A program made the position numbers and the translations under genes. The notes under the pieces are model-generated. The model did no database searches. It saw only the letters and a program-made list of their open reading frames with translations, and was not told where the DNA came from. From an uncultured Bacteroidota bacterium (GTDB taxonomy: Bacteria > Bacteroidota > Bacteroidia > Chitinophagales > Chitinophagaceae), in contig CAIWHI010000953.1 of the NCBI GenBank assembly GCA_903912435.1, positions 1-7,879 of the forward strand: a DNA stretch of 7,879 nt. Reading direction: 5' to 3'. Positions 1-4,249 of the stretch are shown here, piece after piece; within the stretch, counting starts at the first letter, position 1, and every line of letters begins with the position of its first letter.

Positions 1-6
1 CAAAAA

Positions 7-52
7 GGGTTAATGTAAATAATAAGTCTACATGGGTTAACCTAAATAATAA
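7..52. repeat. Short imperfect direct repeat, two copies
   Basis: A 19-base unit starting GGGTTAA and ending TAAATAATAA occurs at 7-25 and again at 34-52. The copies differ only at two adjacent positions (TG in the first, CC in the second) and are 27 bases apart start to start. Two copies are too few to call an array, and more could lie left of the window edge. Function unknown. Confidence 0.5.
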
Positions 53-272
53 TCGTATTCATCACATTACTAAGTAGCCATGGCTTTTAAGCCGGGGTAA
101 GAAATGATATATGATGTGGCTTTAGCCAAAATAAACGCATGCCGACATCAAAAGAATACGGACTATATTTACAATTGTCCCGATTTCAAAGGTAATTGAA
201 ATAAGGTTAGAGATACTTTCAAAATTGAAAGGCATAGATTGATTGGTGAATTGAAGAAAGGAATACGAGGAC

Positions 273-385
273 GCCCTGATAAGGGCACAATATATTAGCC
301 CAGGGCATCGCCCTGGGTGTCGAGGTTAGAAGGGTTCAACAGCCCTGAAAGGGCGCAATCTTAGAGCGATGGGCATCGCCCATCG
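273..385 (+). repeat. Two tandem units of a two-hairpin palindromic repeat (REP-like)
   Basis: Each unit is a small hairpin, a 12-base spacer and a larger hairpin. Unit 1 has GCCCT-gata-AGGGC (273-286), then CCCAGGGC-ATC-GCCCTGGG (299-317). Unit 2 has GCCCT-gaa-AGGGC (342-354), then CGATGGGC-ATC-GCCCATCG (367-385). The spacer is exactly 12 bases in both. The inner GGGC-ATC-GCCC is constant, while the outer four base pairs differ in a compensated way, so pairing rather than sequence is kept. From general knowledge this resembles intergenic palindromic repeats that are abundant in Bacteroidota genomes and are often misannotated as short ORFs. A link to REP-type transposases is possible, but none is encoded here. 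Confidence 0.75.
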
Positions 386-480
386 AAACGAAAGGGTATC
401 GATATACATTTAGAAAATTTGCAAAACCCAAGAATAAATGACTTGCGCCTTGTGGTTTAATAACATTTCATGTCCATTTG

Positions 481-556
481 CTATAATAATATCACCCTTT
501 CAGGGTTCAACTTTTGTGCGGTATGTATTTCTATAATAATATCAACCCTTCGGGTT
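481..556 (-). repeat. Two direct copies of an AT-flanked CCCT/AGGG hairpin repeat
   Basis: CTATAATAATATCA occurs at 481-494 and 531-544, exactly 50 bases apart, and each copy runs into a short hairpin. The first is ACCCT-TTC-AGGGT (494-506) and the second AACCC-TTC-GGGTT (544-556). Read on the minus strand, the first contains CCCTGAAAGGG, identical to the core of the small hairpin at 343-353. This group is therefore an inverted relative of the repeat at 273-385. The stems are only 5 bp, so they are weak as terminators. They are more likely dispersed repeats. Confidence 0.65.
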
Positions 557-631
557 TTGAAAAATTTACGTTCCTTGATTGATTCCCCCGCCCTCCGAAA
601 AATAAATACCCAATTCGATGGATTTTATGCA

Positions 632-788
632 AAGTGAGGATGCCAAAATAATTCCTAAAAAGTTGAATGGTTATTTTTTTTATAGGAGGCGCAAAATCTG
701 CGAATAGCGACCCTTTAAAGACTTTTGCATCGATGTTGAAATGGAAAAGAATGGTCAAACTTTAGGAATTATTTTGGCATCCTCACTT
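632..788. mobile_element. MITE-like element with perfect 28-bp terminal inverted repeats
   Basis: The left arm at 632-659 begins AAGTGAGGATGCC, and the right arm at 761-788 is its exact reverse complement over all 28 bases. The arms enclose 101 bases with no coding capacity. A weakly matching extension (TTGA against TCAA) lies just inside both arms. The size (157 bp), long perfect termini and lack of a gene fit a miniature inverted-repeat transposable element mobilised in trans. No target-site duplication is visible in the flanks, and I cannot assign the termini to an insertion-sequence family. It could instead be two opposed copies of another repeat, or one large RNA hairpin. The inverted repeat itself is certain; the mobile-element reading is inference. 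Confidence 0.55.
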
Positions 789-803
789 ACCTAGTTAACT
801 TTG
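773..803 (+). promoter_or_regulatory. Candidate Bacteroidota-type promoter of ribF
   Basis: TAACTTTG at 796-803 matches the Bacteroidota -7 consensus TAnnTTTG at every fixed position. TTTG at 773-776 lies 19 bases upstream, the expected distance for the -33 element. Transcription would start near 808-811, leaving only about 5-8 bases before the ATG at 816. The -33 box sits inside the right arm of the inverted-repeat element (761-788), while the -7 box lies outside it, so this would be a hybrid promoter. It is predicted from sequence only. Confidence 0.55.
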
Positions 804-815
804 CCCCCACATTAC

Positions 816-1754
816 ATGGCGGTATTTCACGACATACATCAATTACCTGAATTTAAGAATGCGGTACTGACCATCGGTTTTTTCGATGGTGTACATAAAG
901 GCCACAAAGTAATACTCAATGAGGTGTGCAAACACGCCAACCAAATGAACGCCACCAGCGTATTACTCACCTTCGAACCTCACCCCCGCAAGCTACTTTA
1001 TCCCGACCAGCCACTGGGCATCATTACCCCCCTGCACAAAAAACTGGAACTGATAGAAGCCGCCGGAATTGAAAACATAGTAGTGGTGCCATTTACCCGA
1101 CTTTTCAGCCAGCTCACTGCCGATGAGTATATCCGCAATTTTATGGTGGGACTCTTCCATCCCGGTAGTATAGTGATAGGTTATGACCACCGTTTTGGCC
1201 ACGACCGAAAGGGGAATATAGAACTAATGAAGCAATATGCACCCATCTACAACTACAGCCTCACCGAAATACCAGCCCAGCTGATTGACGAAGCCGCAGT
1301 AAGCAGCACCAAGATAAGGAATGCGCTCCAGAGCGGAATGGTAGCAGATGCAGCACAAATGCTGGGCCGCAATTATACATTTACAGGTAAGGTAGTGCAT
1401 GGCCAGCAACTGGGCCGCACAATAGGCTACCCCACAGCTAATATAGAGCCCGATGATAAAGACCAGATAATACCCGGCCTGGGCATCTATGCAGTAAGGG
1501 TAAGCCACAAGGGCCACCAGCACAATGGCATGATGAGCATAGGTTACAACCCCACCGTCACCAACCAAAAGATATTGCGCATAGAAGCCAATATCTTCGA
1601 TTTCAACAAAGACATTTACGGTGAAACCATAGAAATAACCATGGTGCAAAAACTCCGTGAAGAGCAAAAATTCGCCTCCCTCGATGCCCTCAAATCCCAA
1701 TTGCACCAGGATAAACTCGATATACTAAGGGTGTTGGGGAAGGAATTGGGGTAA
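816..1754 (+). CDS. ribF: Bifunctional riboflavin kinase / FMN adenylyltransferase (FAD synthetase)
   Basis: RibF makes FMN from riboflavin and ATP, then FAD from FMN and ATP, in the cytoplasm. Numbered from the ATG at 816 (312 residues, normal family length), the N-terminal nucleotidyltransferase domain shows TIGFFDGVHKGH (19-30) with the HxGH-type motif, FEPHPRKLL (53-61), GYDHRFGHDRKGN (122-134) and SSTKIRNAL (163-171). The C-terminal kinase domain shows GKVVHGQQLGRTIGYPTANI (191-210) with the PTAN substrate motif, then IEANIFDFNKDIYG (256-269) with its conserved Glu. The frame is open from a TTG at 801, but that codon lies inside the predicted -7 element and the ATG start gives the usual MxVxHDIxQLPEF beginning. 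No FMN riboswitch is seen upstream. It appears to be a single-gene transcript closed by a hairpin at 1768-1791. Confidence 0.96.
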   Translation: MAVFHDIHQLPEFKNAVLTIGFFDGVHKGHKVILNEVCKHANQMNATSVLLTFEPHPRKLLYPDQPLGIITPLHKKLELIEAAGIENIVVVPFTRLFSQLTADEYIRNFMVGLFHPGSIVIGYDHRFGHDRKGNIELMKQYAPIYNYSLTEIPAQLIDEAAVSSTKIRNALQSGMVADAAQMLGRNYTFTGKVVHGQQLGRTIGYPTANIEPDDKDQIIPGLGIYAVRVSHKGHQHNGMMSIGYNPTVTNQKILRIEANIFDFNKDIYGETIEITMVQKLREEQKFASLDALKSQLHQDKLDILRVLGKELG

Positions 1755-1764
1755 ATTCCTGATC

Positions 1765-1808
1765 GCCATTGTTGGTGTTTTCACCAACAATCCTTTCGTT
1801 TAACAAAT
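1765..1808 (+). repeat. Dispersed repeat, copy 1 (44 bp, hairpin-containing)
   Basis: This 44-base segment from GCCATTG to AACAAAT matches 2716-2759 at 39 of 44 positions without gaps, 951 bases away in the same orientation. Its first half is the GTTGGTG/CACCAAC hairpin. Its second half, TTTCGTTTAACAAAT, matches TTTCATATAACAAAT in the other copy. Since the match extends well beyond the hairpin, it reflects shared ancestry rather than two independent terminators. Confidence 0.7.
1768..1791 (+). terminator. Hairpin downstream of ribF, probable terminator
   Basis: A perfect 10-bp stem, ATTGTTGGTG against CACCAACAAT with a TTTT loop, starts 13 bases after the ribF stop. It is followed by CCTTTCGTTT, a broken T-tract. 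The position suits a terminator, but the stem is AT-rich and related copies lie where no gene ends (2716-2759). It may therefore be a dispersed repeat that also stops transcription. Confidence 0.5.
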
Positions 1809-1828
1809 TCGATTAGAAGCCTGGGACA

Positions 1829-1859
1829 AGATTTGACAAATTCAAAATTTGTCAAATCT
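1829..1859. repeat. Perfect 14-bp stem-loop
   Basis: AGATTTGACAAATT (1829-1842) is exactly complementary to AATTTGTCAAATCT (1846-1859), with only CAA between. The result is an almost uninterrupted 31-base palindrome. There is no T-tract after it on either strand and it lies between two converging genes. Function unknown; it belongs to the hairpin series at 1768-2033. Confidence 0.7.
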
Positions 1860-1875
1860 CCACTTCATGCCATAA

Positions 1876-2005
1876 TGCCCCATTTTTAGAAAAATAAATT
1901 TTGGGAAAATGGGGCAATGGTTCTGTTGTAAATAATTGATTATTAATTACATGTAGTGTTATTTAATTTTCAATAATGCCCCATTGTTGCAAGAAGTGGG
2001 GCATT
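1876..2005. repeat. Two TGCCCCA-type hairpins with interchangeable arms
   Basis: Hairpin A pairs TGCCCCATTTT (1876-1886) with AAAATGGGGCA (1906-1916), 11 bp around a 19-base loop. Hairpin B pairs AATGCCCCA (1975-1983) with TGGGGCATT (1997-2005), 9 bp around a 13-base loop. Both left arms sit in the same 13-base direct repeat, ATAATGCCCCATT (1872-1884 and 1973-1985). The arms can cross-pair: 1874-1882 complements 1997-2005, and 1908-1916 complements 1977-1985. The two-hairpin fold and a cross-paired fold are therefore alternatives. The DNA between them (1917-1972) is plain AT-rich sequence. Confidence 0.65.
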
Positions 2006-2012
2006 TTAGACA

Positions 2013-2033
2013 ATTGTTGGTGAAAGCACCAAC
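2013..2033 (-). repeat. Inverted copy of the ribF-end hairpin, 3' of the lipoprotein gene
   Basis: GTTGGTG-AAAG-CACCAAC (2016-2033) is a 7-bp stem. Read on the minus strand, 2033-2013 matches 1771-1791 at 20 of 21 bases, so the intergenic region is closed by near-identical repeats in opposite orientations. It lies 27 bases past the stop of the minus-strand lipoprotein gene, where a terminator would be expected. It has no T-tract on that strand, so termination is only a possibility. Confidence 0.55.
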
Positions 2034-2059
2034 GGATATTGATTCATTAAGAAAATATA

Positions 2060-2671
2060 TTATATTTCAACTACATTCGATTGATAAAACCAGGTAAGAC
2101 GGGAATCTTTTATAAAATCCAATATAGATGTTTTACTTCCTGCATTTTCATTTGTTAGCTCAATGTAATAGGTATAAGGTGTTATTTTAAAACTTAATAT
2201 CCTACTTGTAGGTTTTGTTTTAACAAATGTAAGATGATGTACATTTCGAACAAAAAGAGATTTAGATGAAGTGTCAATGATTTCTTTCCGAGTAATTGCG
2301 TCAATGGTTTTAAATTTAAGTTTTTCTCCATACATGTTGCTCAGTAATCGACAAGGAATAATTCCTGTAATAAAAATATTAGAATATTTCCTTGAGTCAG
2401 GCAAAACCAAAACCTTTATTGAATCGCAATCCATTGATGAGTCGGTTTTTGAGATGCAGGTGGAATCAATTATATATGTTTCAGCTTTGTAGTACCTTTT
2501 TACAATTAATTTCTCATATACTTTGTCTTGCAATTCAAGGGAGTTATATTCTTTTATTCTGTGTTTATTGCCTTCTTGGTCAATTACAGAATAGTAATGA
2601 TAATTACATGACGATGCGAAAATCAATACAATTAGGTTGAAGAATAGAATATTTCGTCTTAATCTTTGCAT
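2060..2671 (-). CDS. Predicted lipoprotein of unknown function
   Basis: I do not recognise this 203-residue protein. Its start is typical of an exported lipoprotein: basic MQRLRR, a hydrophobic stretch (about 8-19), then a lipobox ending Ala-Ser-Ser-Cys22, so it should be lipidated at Cys22 and anchored in an envelope membrane. Three more cysteines (72, 82, 107) could form disulfides. The mature part is rich in Lys, Ser, Thr and Tyr and alternates short hydrophobic and polar runs, suggesting beta structure, with no enzymatic motif visible. The coding sequence is AT-rich (15 G/C of 60 bases at 2161-2220, against 31 of 60 at 1321-1380 in ribF), which suggests an accessory or acquired gene. Related hairpin repeats lie on both sides. 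TATATTTG stands 9 bases before the ATG. A real gene is likely; the function is open. Confidence 0.75.
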   Translation of the reverse strand: MQRLRRNILFFNLIVLIFASSCNYHYYSVIDQEGNKHRIKEYNSLELQDKVYEKLIVKRYYKAETYIIDSTCISKTDSSMDCDSIKVLVLPDSRKYSNIFITGIIPCRLLSNMYGEKLKFKTIDAITRKEIIDTSSKSLFVRNVHHLTFVKTKPTSRILSFKITPYTYYIELTNENAGSKTSILDFIKDSRLTWFYQSNVVEI

Positions 2672-2680
2672 ATTCTAAAT

Positions 2681-2688
2681 CAAATATA
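2681..2688 (-). promoter_or_regulatory. Candidate -7 promoter element of the lipoprotein gene
   Basis: On the minus strand this reads TATATTTG, a full match to TAnnTTTG, ending 9 bases before the ATG at 2671. No clean TTTG -33 box lies 19-21 bases upstream; the nearest candidate there reads TCAA. Transcription would start only a few bases before the start codon. Confidence 0.4.
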
Positions 2689-2715
2689 GGTAAATTATTA
2701 TAGGGAATTGAATTT

Positions 2716-2759
2716 GCCATTGTAGGTGTTTTTACCAACAATTCTTTCATATAACAAAT
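2716..2759 (+). repeat. Dispersed repeat, copy 2 (44 bp, hairpin-containing)
   Basis: This segment matches 1765-1808 at 39 of 44 positions, ungapped. The hairpin is degenerate here: TTGTAGGTG faces TACCAACAA, so changes in both arms leave mismatches or wobble pairs. It lies between two divergent gene starts (2671 minus, 2896 plus), so it is not placed as a terminator. This supports the dispersed-repeat reading. The rest of the gap (2760-2895) shows only the possible promoter listed separately. Confidence 0.65.
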
Positions 2760-2850
2760 ATAATGTTGGCAAAGGACAATTTTTATAAGCTTACACTTGT
2801 GTTTATTTGTGAAAACGCCATTAAAGTCGTAAAATTGATAAGCTATCGTA

Positions 2851-2881
2851 ATTGGTAGAATAGTTTTTATTGTTCATTTTG
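2851..2881 (+). promoter_or_regulatory. Weak candidate promoter of the MORN-repeat gene
   Basis: ATTG at 2851-2854 and TCATTTTG at 2874-2881 are separated by 19 bases. The second differs from TAnnTTTG only at its second base. The predicted start of transcription would be fewer than ten bases before the ATG at 2896. Both boxes are imperfect, so this is a tentative call. Confidence 0.3.
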
Positions 2882-2895
2882 AAAACGACTTTGCA

Positions 2896-3474
2896 ATGAT
2901 TAAATCATATGAATGCATTTTGATTATTCTATGTTTAAGTGCGATACAAGTGGAATCACAAATACCCACTAGCGTACATTTAGACACAATCAGGGAGAAA
3001 GGACAATTTACAATATATCAGACCATTGATTATGATCATCATACTAACTCAGTAGATACTTTTGATTTTTATTATATTGGAACAGTAAGTAGATATTATA
3101 ATAATGGGATTTTGAAAGAACGAAAATTTTCATTTGGTGATCATGTTTATGGCAATCATGAATCCTATTACCCTAGTGGTAAATTAAATGATATTTATGT
3201 ATACGCCTATGATAAAGGGTATAACCTTTATATGAAGTTCTTTGAAAATGGCCTAGTGAATTACTACGGGAAATATGTAAAAGCAAAAGAATTATATTAT
3301 AATGCTGATACGAGTTTCTTAGGCGATACAATTGGTGGTAGTTTTCATTATTTGATTACTTGCACTGAAAATCCTGAATTTGTTAAGGACGGAAACTGGT
3401 TTTATTGGGATAGTACTGGTAAGCTATTAAAAACAGTTCTTTGGAAAGAAGATAGAGTAATAAAGGAATATTAG
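2896..3474 (+). CDS. Secreted MORN-variant repeat protein (YwqK/MORN_2-like)
   Basis: The 192-residue protein begins with a signal peptide (MIKSYECILIILCLSAIQVES, hydrophobic core about 7-17, cleavage probably near 20-22), so it should be exported. The mature part carries degenerate repeats of the form YYxxGxLxxxxxY: YYNNGILKERKFSF (67-80), YYPSGKLNDIYVY (91-103), FFENGLVNYYGKY (115-127) and FYWDSTGKLLKTVLW (169-183). These match the MORN variant repeat family, often labelled 'YwqK family antitoxin' in Bacteroidota, although that label says little about function and no toxin partner is seen. Such repeats form beta-hairpin ladders and are thought to be structural or binding modules. The gene is AT-rich like its neighbours and diverges from the lipoprotein gene. 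The repeat family assignment is fairly safe; the role is unknown. Confidence 0.8.
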   Translation: MIKSYECILIILCLSAIQVESQIPTSVHLDTIREKGQFTIYQTIDYDHHTNSVDTFDFYYIGTVSRYYNNGILKERKFSFGDHVYGNHESYYPSGKLNDIYVYAYDKGYNLYMKFFENGLVNYYGKYVKAKELYYNADTSFLGDTIGGSFHYLITCTENPEFVKDGNWFYWDSTGKLLKTVLWKEDRVIKEY

Positions 3475-3577
3475 GGTTTCCGACATAGAACTGAGGTTTT
3501 CTAGGTGACTTTTTAGGTCCAACTATACCATAAATTGGTTATAAAGTAACCGAATAGATTTAATAACCATTTATATC

Positions 3578-4021
3578 ATGAGTTTACAGGATTTATTTAT
3601 TACCTCAAAAGGACAGCCTATTACTTATAAGGGGAAGGTGTTACAGATGATCGATAGGGTAAATTTATCATCTGGTAGGGTCGGAATAAAGGTCTCGTTC
3701 CTACAAACTAATAGCAAATGGAAGCAAGGAATTGTATTACAAACCAAAGGTAAGTTTGAAGTTAATGGTAAAATTGTAAAGAATAAAATTGTATTGTGGG
3801 AGCATACAGCCCCACCTGAGATTGGTTTATTTGTGATGTCTGATGATGCTGTTTTGATTGTGTATAATGCATGGCAAACGGAAGATGGAACTATTGATTA
3901 TTGGCATAATGGTGCAGCAATGAAAATTGACCAAAAGGAACAGACGAGAATTTATAATTGTAATGATGGCTATGCTGATGAAGATTTTGACGATTTAATA
4001 TTTCAAATCGAATTTCAATGA
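3578..4021 (+). CDS. Hypothetical cytoplasmic protein with acidic C-terminus
   Basis: I cannot assign this 147-residue protein to a family. It has no signal peptide or membrane segment, so it is probably cytoplasmic. The middle looks beta-rich, with alternating hydrophobic strands (18-30, 35-42, 51-56, 68-74, 82-97) and Gly or Asn turns. The C-terminus, YNCNDGYADEDFDDLIFQIE (126-145), recalls the acidic 'D-x-D-F-D-D-L-x-F' ending of some calcium-binding secreted domains, but without export signals that likeness may be superficial. It lies 103 bases after the MORN-repeat gene on the same strand and could be co-transcribed. TAGATTTA at 3555-3562 is a one-mismatch -7 box that would give it its own start. 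A small soluble protein beside secreted ones could be an immunity-type partner; this is speculation. Confidence 0.6.
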   Translation: MSLQDLFITSKGQPITYKGKVLQMIDRVNLSSGRVGIKVSFLQTNSKWKQGIVLQTKGKFEVNGKIVKNKIVLWEHTAPPEIGLFVMSDDAVLIVYNAWQTEDGTIDYWHNGAAMKIDQKEQTRIYNCNDGYADEDFDDLIFQIEFQ

Positions 4022-4191
4022 CTGTTGCTCTTATGGAAATCATAGTCCATCAAATAATCAGCTTAATCATAGTTCAAGATCAAAGGGCTATCACAGTATT
4101 ACTACATTTCCCATCCATCACATTCTAAGATTGCTTCCTCAGCAGAAAAAGCTGCCTCGCAATTACGCCCGGTTTTAAAAATGTTCAACAC

Positions 4192-4226
4192 AAAAAAATC
4201 CCCACGAACACAAATTCAGGGGGATT
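4192..4226 (-). terminator. Rho-independent terminator of hppA
   Basis: On the minus strand AATCCCC (4226-4220) pairs with GGGGATT (4203-4197) around a 16-base loop and runs straight into a tract of seven T (4198-4192). It starts 23 bases after the hppA stop. The GC-rich 7-bp stem plus T-tract is the best terminator in the window. On the plus strand no T-tract follows. The rest of the gap between 4021 and 4250 shows nothing recognisable. Confidence 0.85.
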
Positions 4227-4249
4227 CTCATTAAAATGAAATATAATAA

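Larger units (their letters stand above)
1..815. other. Gene-free, repeat-rich region upstream of ribF
   Basis: No open frame in this stretch looks like a real gene. The longest, on the minus strand between 758 and 531, runs through one arm and the interior of an inverted repeat and then into a palindromic repeat, so it is best read as chance coding. The stretch holds four groups of repeats listed separately (7-52, 273-385, 481-556, 632-788) and ends in the ribF promoter. Between them the DNA is AT-rich with nothing recognisable. Small GGCT/AGCC palindromes lie at 76-93 and 117-128. The gene to the left lies outside the window. Confidence 0.7.

Noticed and set aside
76..128. Small GGCT/AGCC palindromes (AGCCATGGCT at 76-85, TGGCTTTAGCCA at 117-128)
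   Set aside because: The stems are only 5 bp, and such short palindromes are expected by chance. There is no consistent spacing or link to a gene.
273..556. CRISPR array
   Set aside because: There are only two units of each type, the units are internally palindromic, the two groups face opposite ways, spacers are not of uniform size, and no cas gene is present.
531..758. 75-codon minus-strand open frame
   Set aside because: It begins inside the 101-base interior of the inverted-repeat element, crosses the left arm, and ends in the palindromic repeat at 531-556. There is no family likeness or promoter, and repeats of this type often give spurious ORFs.
801..815. TTG at 801 as the ribF start
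   Set aside because: The codon overlaps the predicted -7 element TAACTTTG (796-803), so it would lie upstream of the transcript start, and the five extra residues are not typical of RibF. The ATG at 816 fits the family N-terminus.
660..815. FMN riboswitch ahead of ribF
   Set aside because: There is no conserved multi-helix FMN aptamer pattern, and the predicted leader is only a few bases long.
1224..1706. 160-codon minus-strand open frame inside ribF
   Set aside because: It is antisense to well-conserved ribF coding sequence and its translation shows no recognisable domain.
2271..2640. Two plus-strand open frames opposite the lipoprotein gene
   Set aside because: They overlap each other in different frames and lie antisense to an ORF with a clear lipoprotein signal sequence, so the minus-strand gene is preferred.
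3537..3551. GGTTA/TAACC hairpin before the gene at 3578
   Set aside because: The 5-bp stem has no T-tract and is too weak to call an attenuator, terminator or operator.
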